From Podospora comata (lineage: Eukaryota; Ascomycota; Sordariomycetes; Sordariales; Podosporaceae): DNA of 64,000 nucleotides. Of the stretch, positions 10,389-20,968 are shown in pieces (positions within the stretch are counted from its first letter, which is position 1; each line of letters starts with the position of its first letter). A program made the position numbers and the translations under genes. Under the pieces are notes generated by a model. It searched no databases. It was not told where the DNA came from and saw nothing but the letters and a program-made list of their open reading frames with translations. The stretch is taken from positions 1,223,001 through 1,287,000 of the forward strand of contig CP071495.1 of NCBI GenBank assembly GCA_017354895.1. Direction: 5' to 3'.

Positions 10389-12005
10389 TGTGAATTATTT
10401 TGATATTAGATTCGGTCGGTGGACGCGATTAGGGAAGCTGGGGAGTAGTAACCCGCTGGACGCCGGTGGCTGGCTCAAGGTAAAGACGGGAGATGCAGAA
10501 CCTTTCTTCTTGTTCCGAGTTTGTTTGAACCTTTGAGGGTTTGGATGGTACACGGGGTGCTTTAGGGAGTGCCCGTCGAAACGATCCAGCGAGGGGACGA
10601 GGCAGGCGACCTGGTGAGGGGATGGGGCACTAGGGACGGAGGAGGGAGAATAAGAATTCAGAACAGACAGACAGAGACGGAGACAAAGAGGGCAGGGAGG
10701 CAAGGGGTTTTTGACAAGCTGTGGTGGAGAGGAAGGACAGGGAAGTCTTTCACCTCAACAACGCGAGGCACACGATTGTTTGGGGGGAGCTCCCTGGCCC
10801 CTGCGCTCCTTGGGCCCACCCTGCTGACCCCTGCCGGTTGCCTTTTTCGGCTGGGCTCTAGCCAAAGGGCGAGGCTAGGGCGCGTCCTGGCAGGCTCGGC
10901 AGCCTGGGCGTTCCACATTTCAAAGCTTTCCAGGCCATGGTCACAGTGTGCACCTTTGGCGAAATGGCCACCGTCCATCGTCCATTGACACATCTCCGAT
11001 CATACCCGGTTCCTGCGAGTATTTGGAGACAAGATGCCTAGGTAAAACTGAAAAAAAAATTAATAACATTTTTTTTTAAAATAAATAAAAAAACAGACGA
11101 TGCCCACACATCCCACCATCAACAACACAGGACGAGAAAGCTAAACTCCGAGTAAGGATAACCCCTTTCTGGACGGTGGAGAGGCTGGTTAGCACGGTGG
11201 TTTGTGCGGCAGATTCGGGGATCGCAGGCGGGTTCAGATTCACCTCCATCACCCTCCGTTTCCGCTTCATGCTTCATACAATAGAATTGAAGAGAAGAGC
11301 CAAGCCGAGGCGCATATGTATCTGCCTCTCTATATTTACAGCAGGGCCTCGGTCTGTTGGAACTGGCTGACACCTCATCCTCGTGATCTTGTCAACATCT
11401 CCCGATGATCAAGAGCTCAGCCCCGACACCACACGCACGAGTTATGCGCCAATGCTGGACGGTTCGACAGGTGGACTTGAGTCTTGTCGACTTGAACACT
11501 GGAGATGGCTCTTGGCACAAGTCTTGGAGGTCCGCGTCGGTGCGTCCTTCCCCGCATCTGACCCCCCATCTCCCCAAGCAACTTCTCGATAGCTCTGCTC
11601 CACCCCTCAACCAAAAACTCTGAGGGCTTCCCGTCGGAACGTTCCAGCTCGGGTTTCCCCTCCTTTCAGGGCTGGGCAGCTGCTCTGCATCGCCAGAATG
11701 GAGTCGTCGGATCACCACGGCCGCTTTCACTGGCTCTCTATTTGCTACACTCTCTAGGTTTCAGTGTGCTGCTCTCGGCGCATGATGCAATGAAGAAGTG
11801 AACTGAATTTGTGGGAAGCCCCGGACGCGCCAATCCAGACTATTCCTCGCCTCCGCATTTTCTAAAATTGCACTAAAAACGCCCAGAACCGGCCCTGTCA
11901 GCCAAAGTCACCGTTCGTCTTGTTTTCCCTTTTCCCTGTCGTCTGATAGACCAGGAATGCAGCCACCAGCCACCAGCCACCAATCACCAATCACCTGTTT
12001 GGATA
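10389..12005. other. Divergent intergenic region, faa1/rkm5
   Basis: 1.6 kb between two divergently transcribed genes, so it holds both promoters. Seen: AT-rich A/T tract at 11050-11095, and several short open frames with no family resemblance. No RNA gene or repeat recognised. Confidence 0.6.
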
Positions 12006-13196
12006 ATGAACTTGGAGAAGCTGTTGCAAGCTCTGGGACAGCAGCCCATAGAGTCGTCCGAGGAAGGTATAAAAAAACGATGAAGTGAAAACCAGATATG
12101 CAACCTGGGGGTGCAATAGTCGGGTAGACACGGACTGAATAGTCTGTCAACTAACACGCCTACTTTGCCGCCAACTAGAGACGTTTGAGCTGTTTGCCCA
12201 GGAGCTCCCCTCACAAAATCTTGGCTTCGTCGACTCCAAGGCCTCCACAGTCGAACTGACCATCGCTGGCCGGGATCTTACCATCCATCAGTCACCTGGC
12301 GTGCTGTCATCCAACCGTGCCGGCGGCACAACAGGAGCTGGTAAACAACTCCTCCCCCGGCCCCTTTCCGACCCCTTTCCCGCCGTCACACCGCCGTTGA
12401 TAACGCTTACAAGGCTACGGACACGTCACATCCGAACGTCAGCCTTGCTCAGTGGCTTGTCTAGGATGGAAGGATAAGAGCACTGCTGACGGTATGCATA
12501 GTCGTCTGGAAAGTTACACCTCTCTTTGCAGAATGGATCAGCTCTGCATCATCTCTGCTTTTCCAGTCTGAGATCCTGTCCTCGAACTCTCTCGTGTTGG
12601 AGCTAGGGTGTGGCATCTCAGCACTGGTCGGCCTGTGCCTGGCGCCTCGTGTCAAGGGCTACGTCTTGACCGATCAGCCTTATGTCGCCAAGTTTGTTGA
12701 GCAAAACATTGCCGAAAATGCTCACATCTCAGCCTCCTCCACTGGCAAAGGAAAGGCAAAAGGGAAGAAAACAAAGGCGACGGCGGCCAGTCACTCAAAA
12801 GACAACAATGTCGTCTTTACTCCCTTGGATTGGGAAACAGACGAAGCGACGCCCTCTCTTCTGACCGACCTGCCAGACACAGCAGGAAGAAAGAGCTTCG
12901 ATGCTATCATTGCATGTGACTGCATCTACAACGAAGCGCTCATCGACCCGCTTGTGTCTACATGCGCTGATATCTGCCGGCTGAGAACTCAAGAGTCTGA
13001 AACCGAGGCAGATCCCACCATCTGTGTGGTTGCGCAACAGCTGAGGGACGATCAAGTCTTTGAAGGATGGCTCGCGAGATTTATGGAGTCTTTTCACACA
13101 TGGAGAGCTCCTGATGAGTTGTTGCCAAATGGGTTGAAGCCGAGCTCGGGGTTTGTGGTTCATATTGGGATATTGAAGGAGGCATATACCCCTTAG
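12006..13196 (+). CDS. rkm5: Ribosomal lysine N-methyltransferase 5-like protein
   Basis: Seven-beta-strand SAM-dependent methyltransferase of the METTL21-like family. Yeast Rkm5 monomethylates a lysine of ribosomal protein L1. Exons: 12006-12066, 12179-12340 and 12502-13196, giving 305 residues with no frame break. The conserved 'GGTTGAVVWKVTPLFAEW' pre-motif is formed exactly across the second intron, which supports the splice choice. Motif I is 'VLELGCGISALVGLCL', followed by 'VLTDQPYVAKFVEQN'. A low-complexity Lys/Ser insert follows ('KGKAKGKKTKA'). 'IIACDCIYNEALIDPL' is the post-II region typical of the family. The other candidate is Efm6-type elongation-factor methyltransferase; the TDQPYV motif favours Rkm5. 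Confidence 0.85.
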
Positions 13197-13626
13197 TACA
13201 TGATGAATGGAAACAACTCAGGCCACAACGAATATAATAATATCTCCCCTCTACAACCTCCCTTTCGATGCAATACCTATCCTGATTATCCCTCACACAT
13301 ACCACATATCATCCGCAGCTTCGTTCAGCCTATCCTAGCTACTTCTACAAACCTCCCACACCACCGCCGATACCGCATTCACCACCCAGATCAATCAGAT
13401 AAGATTACCAACCCAAGCCTCTTTTCTAAGTTTTAAGTCCCCCTGTCTCCTTTGACAAATGGGGAGTTATGGAGCCCTCAAAAAAGTCTCAACAACCCCT
13501 ATCCATGGTATCCCGAGTCAGTCTCAGACCGGCCACCCTTGTCCTGCAAGGTATGTCGACCACAACAAAAAAAAAGATGAAAAGGTTTGATACAAACCAG
13601 GATGGTTTTGGGGAAGACGGGGGGGC
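13197..13626. other. 3' flank of rkm5
   Basis: About 430 bases, AT-leaning and CT-rich, with no open frame of interest; probably 3' UTR plus spacer before the tRNA. Confidence 0.5.
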
Positions 13627-13631
13627 AAAAA
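13627..13631 (-). terminator. Pol III terminator of tRNA-Glu copy 1
   Basis: Run of five T on the minus strand, seven bases past the discriminator base of the tRNA. Confidence 0.7.
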
Positions 13632-13637
13632 TAAGGA

Positions 13638-13729
13638 CTCGGATACCGGGAGTCGAACCCGGGGCTGTTGAGGGAACAGACACTTCTGAGAAGTGAGAGT
13701 CAACGATGTTACCGCTACACCATACCCGA
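13638..13729 (-). tRNA. tRNA-Glu(CTC) with 21-nt intron, copy 1
   Basis: Minus-strand cloverleaf: acceptor TCGGGTA/TATCCGA, D stem GTGT/ACAT, anticodon stem GTTGA/TCAAC, T arm CCGGGTTCGACTCCCGG, discriminator G. Loop CT-CTC-A gives anticodon CTC (Glu, GAG codons). A 21-nt intron sits after base 37, the usual eukaryotic place, so splicing by the tRNA endonuclease is expected. A box (TGGTGTAGCGG) and B box (GGTTCGACTCC) are intact. The mature sequence of 71 nt is identical to the copy at 19219-19311. Confidence 0.93.
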
Positions 13730-14488
13730 TTTGAATCGTGGATGGTCCAATCTTGATGGGGAGAGGGTGTGGGGATGGGATATCAATAGGACTTGGAAAG
13801 GGCAAAGAGAGATGAGGTCTTGGTTGTCGCCAAGCACCTTGATATTCACGAATACAAAATACTTTGTTCTTGAAAATCCTGCTATATCAGAGCACAAGTC
13901 ATCAACCCGGAGATATTTCAACACACAGAGAGAGATGTATACTCTTTGCTGGCAGCAGCCCCAAAAAATAATCTCAATGAAAACTCCAGAGTTATTTCAC
14001 CATCTTCAACAGATGTCTAGCTAGGTAGCCAACCTAAAAAAGCCCTTCGGGTCTTGGGCTGGCTCTACGGAAGTTTCTTCAAGGACTTTTGCAAAAATCA
14101 ACGATTTTTACATAGGTATCTTACCGGGGCTATTCCAGCTCCCGTCACTAGCGTACACGTTGTCTTTTAAGAGTGGGCAAGGCCACTCTTCATCTTGTCT
14201 TGCGTTGGGCTCCGGCCCTTTTTTCCCCCCTTAACATCATAGGTATGCTCTTTGTCAAACCCTTGCACAAGAGCCGAAAAACACAAGCGCATGTTGAATT
14301 GGATCTCGCTGTACATTACAACCCCGAGAGACCATAATAAACAAACACCTCTGGAAATACAAGGCAAAAAAGTCTTTTTTATATAAATTCACAACCAAAG
14401 AATCCTGTGTCCTGACTTATGACGGGATGCACGGAAATGCATCTGATAATAACCTCAAACCCAAATCCAACACTCCATCAACTAACAA
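13730..14488. other. Spacer between tRNA genes
   Basis: No gene recognised. It contains an 8-bp perfect hairpin (listed separately) and short AT-rich tracts. Confidence 0.5.
14169..14190. other. Perfect 8-bp inverted repeat
   Basis: AAGAGTGG, 6-nt spacer, CCACTCTT. An isolated hairpin in an intergenic spacer with no adjacent gene end; function unknown. Confidence 0.5.
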
Positions 14489-14570
14489 GGCGTGGTGGCA
14501 GAGTGGTCTAATGCGCAAGACTAGAAATCTTGTTCCTTCGGGAGCGTCTGTTCGAATCAGGCCCACGTCG
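14489..14570 (+). tRNA. tRNA-Ser(AGA)
   Basis: 82-nt class II tRNA: acceptor GGCGTGG/CCACGTC, anticodon stem CAAGA/TCTTG with loop CTAGAAA (anticodon AGA, Ser), long variable arm around TTCCTTCGGGAGC, T arm GTCTG-TTCGAAT-CAGGC, discriminator G. No intron. A short T-run (14583-14586) follows as terminator. Confidence 0.92.
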
Positions 14571-14892
14571 AGACACACAATCTTTTCATGTTCTTGTTTT
14601 CCCTTATCCACTCTGTTGTGGATAGGTGTAGCTTTTTGGATAGTATATTCCTTTTTGTTACCAGCTGCCCCCAGTCTGACAGAGAGCATAACATAGGGCT
14701 GCTGTCAGACATATCAAATCAGCTTCATTGTTCCTACAGTCGCTCAAAACAGCCAGGGTATATCCCTCAGAGCACACACTTATTACACCAGCCAAAAATA
14801 AAACAGCCAATATCGCGCCGTCCTATTATTTTTACATGCCCAACCACATCTCTGGACTCCAAACTCCCGCCTGATCCCGCTGCTGTTCAAGT
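14571..14892. other. Spacer between tRNA-Ser and seh1 3' end
   Basis: Pyrimidine-rich, probably contains the 3' UTR of the convergent seh1. No other feature seen. Confidence 0.5.
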
Positions 14893-16734
14893 TCAACCGG
14901 TAGCCATCCCAACCCTTACAATCCTCAACTCGCTGCTCTTCGCCCACTCCCCATTCGGCATCATCCTCCACTGCAGCAGCCTTCCCTCGTCGCCTACACT
15001 CCCCAACACAACCCCGTCATCATCAAAGCCAACCCTCCAAACCGGCGTCATATGCCCCTCCAGCCTCGACACCATCTCAATCGTATGCCTAATCTGCCCC
15101 GGCAACCCAGTGATCTTTCTCTGCGGGTTCTTATTTGCCCCCCCATACCCATGATGATGATCCCCCCCATGCCCATGATGATGATCCCCCCCATGCCCAT
15201 GATGATGATCCCCCCCATACCCATGATGATGTTCCCCCCCATACCCATGATGATGTTCCCCCCCATACCCAGCCTCCGTCGCCAGTCCCGCTCGAATCAT
15301 GCCCCCCTGCCCCATCCCCGTCCCCCTCTCATCATGGGCTGTTCCAACCCCATGAAGCACAGGTGTAATCCCCCCAACAACAGTAATCACATCTCTCGCC
15401 GCCGCCCTGACCGCCGCGCTCCTCCCCTCATCCACCTCCACCCCTTGCTTCCTCGCCTTCTCAACATACCCCCCCATCTCCCTCATCGACCACCCCCTCG
15501 CCCCATCCTGCTTCTCCTGCTCCTCCTTATCATACCAAGCCTGCATCTCCACCGGCGTGTCAACCCTAAAGACCCTCACCATCCCATCGTGACACGCCGT
15601 CGCAATAACATCATACCCCCTAATATTCCCCCCCGCCCACGCCACATCCCTCACCAAACCCCTATGCACATCCGACCTCACCTCGGCCGCGAGATAAAAC
15701 CCCTTCGTCACCGTCTGCACCCCCAAACTCTGACTAATCACATCCCTCGACCGATAAATCCTCACACAGTCCAACGCAACCGTGACCAAGCTCAGCGTGT
15801 CGGGCGCGACCCCCGCCTTCAACGCGCTGTAGCACACCTCCGGGTTGGGATCAAACTGCACCTTGAACGTCGTCTCATCCCCCTTTTTCGCAGGCGGCTG
15901 GTCCCGCGAGATAGACACCTCGTCAAGCATAGTATAATCCGTCAAATTCTCTGCCTGCTCATTCTCGTACACCGTCAACTTCCCATCCGCGCTCACCAGC
16001 GCAAGGTAAGTATGCCTCGTCGAGTCAACATGCTTCATGCTAAAAGACCGATACGGACTCCTCGAGTTCCTCGTCTCGAAAACCGGCTTCGACACCGCCG
16101 AACTCGAAGCCTGTGGCGGTTGTTGCGAAGGCGCAGTCTCGCTGTGCACCGACGGTGTGCCCACCGCGCTCGTCACCGCCGAGGGCGGATGAGAAGTCGC
16201 GCTCGTGGCAGTGGTCGACAAGGCACTCGCAACCCCCCCATGATGATGAGGCTCATCGCCACCAAGACCACCACTCCCCGGCCTCGACCCCTCCCTCCCA
16301 CCCCCACCGCTCTTTTCCCCCATCACAGTAGGTTGACTCCATAACGCCATCCCCCTGTTCCCCCCTCCGCCCATGGCATTCGAAAACTTCCTCCCCGGCG
16401 CAGCCCCCGGGTCCTCGGCCCAAAGCTTAAACCTCCCCTCCACCCCCAACGTAGCCAACAGGTTGGGGTAAATCGTCGGCGGCAACCACTGCAGCTCGGC
16501 AATCTCCCCCCCGTGAGCAGTCCAGTTGTCACAGTGCCGCCACACCCCGTCCCTGTGCCGGTTGAACACGCGAACCTTGCCGTCTACCGACCCTGTCGCG
16601 CACCGGTCGCCATACTCGTTAAACGCGATCGACTGGACGAGGTCCTGGTGGCCGTGCTTGAGGATGGGCTCAAAGGTGAGCTGGTCGTCGGCGAGGGGCG
16701 CCTCGTTGAGGAAGGCGGCTAGTTTTTCTGACAT
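14893..16734 (-). CDS. seh1: Nucleoporin SEH1 (WD40, Y-complex/SEA complex)
   Basis: Scaffold WD40 protein of the Nup84/Y complex at the nuclear pore, also part of the SEA complex acting on TORC1 at the vacuole. Single exon, 613 residues. Start chosen at 'MSEKLAAFLNEAPLADDQLT' because conserved sequence begins there; the frame is open further up but unconserved. N-terminal WD repeats are clear ('HQDLVQSIAFNEYGDRCATG', 'NWTAHGGEIAELQWLPP', 'RFKLWAEDPG'), as are 'VRDVAWAGGNIRGYDVIATA' and the last repeat 'GHMTPVWRVGFDDDGVVLGS'. It is much longer than yeast Seh1 (about 350) because of two low-complexity inserts: Ser/Gly/Pro-rich around residues 140-220, and a His/Gly-rich tandem array around 489-532 placed between the last blades. 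Neighbour alg7 lies 355 bases upstream on the same strand. Confidence 0.93.
   Translation of the reverse strand: MSEKLAAFLNEAPLADDQLTFEPILKHGHQDLVQSIAFNEYGDRCATGSVDGKVRVFNRHRDGVWRHCDNWTAHGGEIAELQWLPPTIYPNLLATLGVEGRFKLWAEDPGAAPGRKFSNAMGGGGNRGMALWSQPTVMGEKSGGGGREGSRPGSGGLGGDEPHHHGGVASALSTTATSATSHPPSAVTSAVGTPSVHSETAPSQQPPQASSSAVSKPVFETRNSRSPYRSFSMKHVDSTRHTYLALVSADGKLTVYENEQAENLTDYTMLDEVSISRDQPPAKKGDETTFKVQFDPNPEVCYSALKAGVAPDTLSLVTVALDCVRIYRSRDVISQSLGVQTVTKGFYLAAEVRSDVHRGLVRDVAWAGGNIRGYDVIATACHDGMVRVFRVDTPVEMQAWYDKEEQEKQDGARGWSMREMGGYVEKARKQGVEVDEGRSAAVRAAARDVITVVGGITPVLHGVGTAHDERGTGMGQGGMIRAGLATEAGYGGEHHHGYGGEHHHGYGGDHHHGHGGDHHHGHGGDHHHGYGGANKNPQRKITGLPGQIRHTIEMVSRLEGHMTPVWRVGFDDDGVVLGSVGDEGRLLQWRMMPNGEWAKSSELRIVRVGMATG
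15139..15270 (-). repeat. 24-bp coding minisatellite in seh1
   Basis: 5.5 tandem copies of a 24-base unit encoding HHHGYGGE or HHHG(H/Y)GGD. Copies differ only at two sites (Tyr/His and Asp/Glu), so the array is young or homogenised. In frame and therefore length-variable without frameshift. Confidence 0.9.
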
Positions 16735-17089
16735 GGCGCTCTGTTTGTGATATTGTGTTGCAAAAACAGCAGCTGGTGTGTGACTCTCCCGCCTGTCGGA
16801 AAGGGCTGGGCTGTCCTGCCTTTGCCTGGCTTTTGCTTTGGGGTAGGTGATAGGTGGGTGACAGGCTCCAACAACTGACGTCGGGAATTCCCACTCCAAC
16901 AAAACCCCTGGGTCCAAGCTCCCTGCAGGGGCCCGCTCGCTCTCACATGCCGAAATTGACTTTCAAGTAGGGGGGTTGATCACCTAGGTGTAAGAAGACA
17001 TGGATAAATCTAGAATGCCATGATTTTGTCTATGCCATTTGCTGTTGCTTTTGTTCTAGTATATTTCAACAAATATATACACAAAAAAA
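16735..17089. other. seh1 promoter / alg7 3' spacer
   Basis: 355 bases containing the seh1 5' leader and the alg7 3' end (AT-rich, 17040-17089). A CCTAGGTG box at 16982-16990. Confidence 0.5.
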
Positions 17090-18604
17090 CTAAACTCCTG
17101 CTGCCCCAATGCTCCAATTATCCTCCTTGAACACCAACTGAGCCAGCCCATGCCTAACAAACAACCCAAACAACCCCACCACCATCTGCATCCCCGTAAT
17201 CTCCATCGCCAACCTATCCTCCCTCAACGGCCCCCTCCACACAAGCCAAAGATTCAAAATCGTAAAGTTCGTCGTCTCGACAAACCTCCCCTCCTCATCC
17301 ACCGTAACCCCCAACAACCTCAACCCCCCCAACACCTTCAACCCCCACGCAACCACCCCCCTCGGCTGCCTCTCCCTCGTCCAAGGCGTGACGCTCGGCT
17401 CCAGCAACCCCGTCCTCGCATTAAACCTGGGCAGCCTGTGCCTCGGACACGGCACCAGCCCAAACAACTGCGGCACCGAATAGCAAAAGTTGAATATCTG
17501 CGGCACCAGCAGCAAGATCAACGTCTTGCTGAAATGCCCCAGAATGCTCACCACCACAAACACCATGCCCGCAAAATAACAATACGTATCCCCCACAAAC
17601 ACCCTCGCCGGATACCAATTATGCCACAGCAGCGCCCCGGAAACCCCCAAAAACGGCAGCAAAAAGTACAGCGAAAACAAGTGCGAGTCCGTCGCCGGGT
17701 GGGGGTACGGCGTGAGCAAGTACAAGCAATCATTGATCGCCAGCAACACCGCAACGACAATCGACTGCGCCACCTCAATCCCGTTGATCCCCGCCAGAAT
17801 GTTAATACTGTTCGGGCTAAAAATCGCCACGCTCGCCATGTAGACATAGTACAGCACCCCGACATTCACCAGCTCCCCCAGGTACGGCTGCAGCGGAATC
17901 GGCACCACGATCGACGTGACGCCAAAGTCGACAAAGTAAACCACCAACAGCGGTATCGACGCAAAAGCCGGAATAAAAAACTTGTGTCGCCACCGTATGT
18001 CGAAAAGATCATCTCCTATCCCCAACAACGTGATCGACTGAAGCGATATAATCGCCGACAAATACGACGCCAACTATTTCCCCCCACCCCCACCCCCCCC
18101 CAGTCAGTCTTTATCCCCTTTCCCATATGTTGTTCCCAAACTCACCTTGCTGTGCGGAAACTTATGCAGCAACCTCCCCCTCTCCACCCCCTCCACGACA
18201 CTAACAACAACATCCCTATTGCCTCCCCCGCTCGTCGCCGCCACAATGTCCTTGTAAAACGGAAACGGGATGAAGACAATAATCACCAGCAGGTACACCA
18301 CCGCCGCGATCCCCCCCATGCACTCTGGTATTTCCCGTCTATTATGCTTGCTCATGTCTGTCCCCTTCAGCCCAGCCTTCATCAGCGTCGGGCCTAACCA
18401 CCTTATCATCGCAAACGACGCCGCGAAGGCGACCCCGCTGAGGGCGAGGGAGGCGATTAGAGGTTCGCCATCGCCTTGGAAGGTATTCGCCAGTACCGCG
18501 ACGCAGGCTAAGGTGAGGGAGAAGAGAGAGAGGGTTTCGGTTCGGGAGAGGGAGGAGGAGGAGGGGGGTAATCGGGATGGGGAACGTGAGGTGGAGGTCG
18601 TCAT
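17090..18604 (-). CDS. alg7: UDP-GlcNAc:dolichyl-phosphate GlcNAc-1-P transferase
   Basis: First enzyme of N-glycan lipid-linked oligosaccharide synthesis at the ER membrane; makes GlcNAc-PP-dolichol and is the tunicamycin target. Exons on the minus strand 18604-18146 and 18073-17090, joined at phase 0 through a GTGAGT/TAG intron, 480 residues. Many membrane segments are visible. Family motifs: 'GDDLFDIRWRHKFF' (Asp pair), 'GINGIEVAQS', and 'NWYPARVFVGDTYCYFAGM' (substrate/Mg binding). The first 20 residues are a Ser/Arg-rich cytosolic tail. Very C-rich codon use on the opposite strand creates long shadow frames, which are not genes. Confidence 0.95.
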
Positions 18605-19207
18605 GGTTGCGAGTCGTTGTCGTGAACTGAAACAGTGGCGCTCATGGCCGTGAGCGCGAAGGAAAGCGTGAGTGGTTTGCTGCGTTCGTTCGTTCGTTGG
18701 GGCGAGTCGCGAAAAAGGAAATTATTTTCGAAGGGGAGAATGGCAAAAAGGGAAATAAGCCAGATCTCCAAAATGACGTCCCACGTTGAATCCCAACGGC
18801 GCTCGCTGTCAGCTCGAGCGCAAGCAAACAAACAGGGTCCACCGGGCGGCCCCTATGCCGTTTTGGATCACTGGGAGGAAGCTGATTGGAGCGCAATTTG
18901 CTTCTACAAACCCCTGTTTGGGCGCTGGTTGCTCCCATGTGATTGTCAATATCTCACTAGGGACTTTCATGATGAACCTAGCAGTCCTCTCGACATAGGT
19001 TTGTATTTAGGCAGCTCCCACAGCGATTAAGCATAAGAAAATTCATCTACCTAGCTTTTAAGATCCCAGCACAAACAAAAAAAATAAGCTACCGTCCCTT
19101 GACCCCCCAACACAGCGAATCCCTGCCTAACCTTGACTTGACGTCCCTGACAACCTCTTATGTAACAACCCGCAGACAAGCAAAGAAATGGTAGAAAACA
19201 GAGAGAG
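18605..19207. other. alg7 promoter region
   Basis: About 600 bases upstream of alg7, with a small CGTT repeat at 18682-18698 and a CAACGTGGGACG-like motif near 18779 (minus strand). No gene recognised. Confidence 0.5.
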
Positions 19208-19214
19208 AAAAAAA
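19208..19214 (-). terminator. Pol III terminator of tRNA-Glu copy 2
   Basis: Run of seven T on the minus strand five bases after the tRNA end. Confidence 0.75.
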
Positions 19215-19218
19215 GAGA

Positions 19219-19311
19219 CTCGGATACCGGGAGTCGAACCCGGGGCTGTTGAGAGAAACAGACACTTCTGGGAAGTGAGAGTCAACGATGTTACCGCTAC
19301 ACCATACCCGA
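19219..19311 (-). tRNA. tRNA-Glu(CTC) with 22-nt intron, copy 2
   Basis: Same cloverleaf and anticodon as copy 1 at 13638-13729; mature 71 nt identical. The intron is one base longer and differs at a few sites, while both keep the central AGAAGTGTCTGTT block. Flanking sequences are mostly unrelated, so this is a dispersed and not a recent tandem copy. Confidence 0.93.
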
Positions 19312-20106
19312 TTACGAAAATCGTGTGTGGTCTCCGATTTTGTTGGACACTCAGTGCGGATGGTGGGACTATATCGCTCACTTTGTAACTTGGCACAGAA
19401 CATATCATACTCTCCCTTGTTTCCCTCATTGGATTCCATACATGCAATATTAGCGAGCAAGGCAGCTCAGACTTGTTTCACCACCAAAGCCGATGCAACG
19501 AGAAGGACCTAGATAGACCACCCGATGATTCCTCATCATGCATATACTTCATGTCGACTTCGAGATTTAGACTCAGAAGTCTTCACTTCCTAGTCACTTG
19601 GAAAACACAGCACCATATCTTCAAGATGAGTAGCATAGAAACCAGATACATAAATACAGTACAAGACGCCCTGCACATAATAACGACAGAAAACAGCCAA
19701 CACTAAATAATACCCGGGGACTGCTGCCATTATTCCCAAACAGAAAACGGCACAAAAGCAGAGATAACAAGAAAAAACATCGCTGATCCCCTCTTTCTTT
19801 CACTGTCTTCCCTGTTTTCACCACATCCATAGTTGCCTAACAGTCCTAAATGCGCAAAAACACATCCTCTTCCATATATCTCCTGCAAACGATCCATCAC
19901 CGCCTCCCCCCCTCCCAACTTCCTATCTTCACTCCCATCACCCCATGGGTCCCCGAGGAACACAGACAGGCTAGTTGGGGAACGGACTGGCGTATTGGCT
20001 CTCATCCAGGTCATCACTGCAAGTGGTATGGTGTCAAGACCAGTAAGCGAACAAGCCCGCCTAGACGCAGAATTCCTTCCCCCCCAGAGTCTGCCGCAAG
20101 GAAAAG
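19312..20106. other. Spacer downstream of ncs1
   Basis: AT-rich; the part from about 19640 is likely 3' UTR of ncs1. No other gene recognised. Confidence 0.5.
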
Positions 20107-20968
20107 TTACACCAACCCGTCGTAGAGCGACAGCGCCGACACAATGGTGGCATCCCGCTGCGAGCCTTCCTTGAATTCGTTCATATCAAGGCTGCCATTC
20201 TCATCCTTGTCCATCATCCTAAAGATTTTGCGGACGCGCTTCTCGGGGGTGTCTTCGTCTTCTGGGAGCTTAACCATGGACCCGACCTAAGTTCGCCTCT
20301 GTTAGCCTCTCCGTGTGTTTTCCTCATGCACCAAATCAAAACATACCATCTTGTAAATCGCCTCCACAATCTTCAACATCTCGTCGTAGCTGATCTTTCC
20401 ATCGCCGTCGATATCGTACAGTTGGAACGCCCAATCCAGCTTGTCCTCCATCTTACCCCGGCTGGTAACACTCAGAGCACAAATGAATTCTTTGAAATCA
20501 ATAGTTCCTGACTTGTCCGTGTCGAATACGTTGAAGACGTAGTCGGCGAATGTGCTTGGGTCACCAAAGGGGAAGAACTGGGCGTAGATCTTTTGGAATT
20601 CGCCCTTGCTCAGCATGCCGCTCGGGCAGTCCTTGAGGAAACCTATTTCGTCTTGTGAGAAGAGAACCAACCACAGGAAGAGAAGAGTGGAGGAGGGAGA
20701 AGAAGAAGACCTACCTCTATACCATTGCTGCAACTCCTTCTTGTCAAAATTGGTTGACTTCTGGAGCTCCTTCAGCTGATCGTCAGGGAGCTTCTTGGAC
20801 TGCCTGTATTTCGAGCGCCCCATGTTAGCCCATGTCATGACTTTGAGTCTTATGATTCCCGATTGTAGGGAATATTCTCCTCTCCTCCCCTCCCCTCCGC
20901 CATTGACTATTGCTCCCTCCTCCCAGCGCCCAAACTCCAACGAGGAAAAACACTCACAAGTTGCCCAT
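20107..20968 (-). CDS. ncs1: Neuronal calcium sensor 1 / frequenin homologue
   Basis: Myristoylated EF-hand calcium sensor; the yeast homologue Frq1 activates phosphatidylinositol 4-kinase Pik1 at the Golgi, and fungal NCS-1 acts in calcium tolerance and growth. Exons on the minus strand: 20968-20958 (11 nt), 20803-20715, 20642-20347 and 20286-20107, 191 residues (family 190). The tiny first exon plus second exon restores '[17 protein letters not shown]', a classic N-myristoylation start (Met-Gly-x-x-x-Ser). Using the downstream ATG gives '[13 protein letters not shown]', which lacks the family pattern. EF1 is degenerate ('[15 protein letters not shown]'); EF2 '[13 protein letters not shown]', EF3 '[13 protein letters not shown]' and EF4 '[13 protein letters not shown]' look functional. 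The C-terminus '[10 protein letters not shown]' is canonical. Confidence 0.95.

Noticed and set aside
15052-16344. 430-codon plus-strand frame across seh1
   Set aside because: Antisense shadow, His/Pro/Arg-rich low complexity made by G-rich codons of the real gene.
16735-16917. Upstream extension of the seh1 frame
   Set aside because: Open but unconserved; the family start MSEKLAAFL fits the ATG at 16734.
17150-18397. 415-codon plus-strand frame across alg7
   Set aside because: Antisense shadow rich in Gln/Arg/His; the minus strand carries all alg7 motifs.
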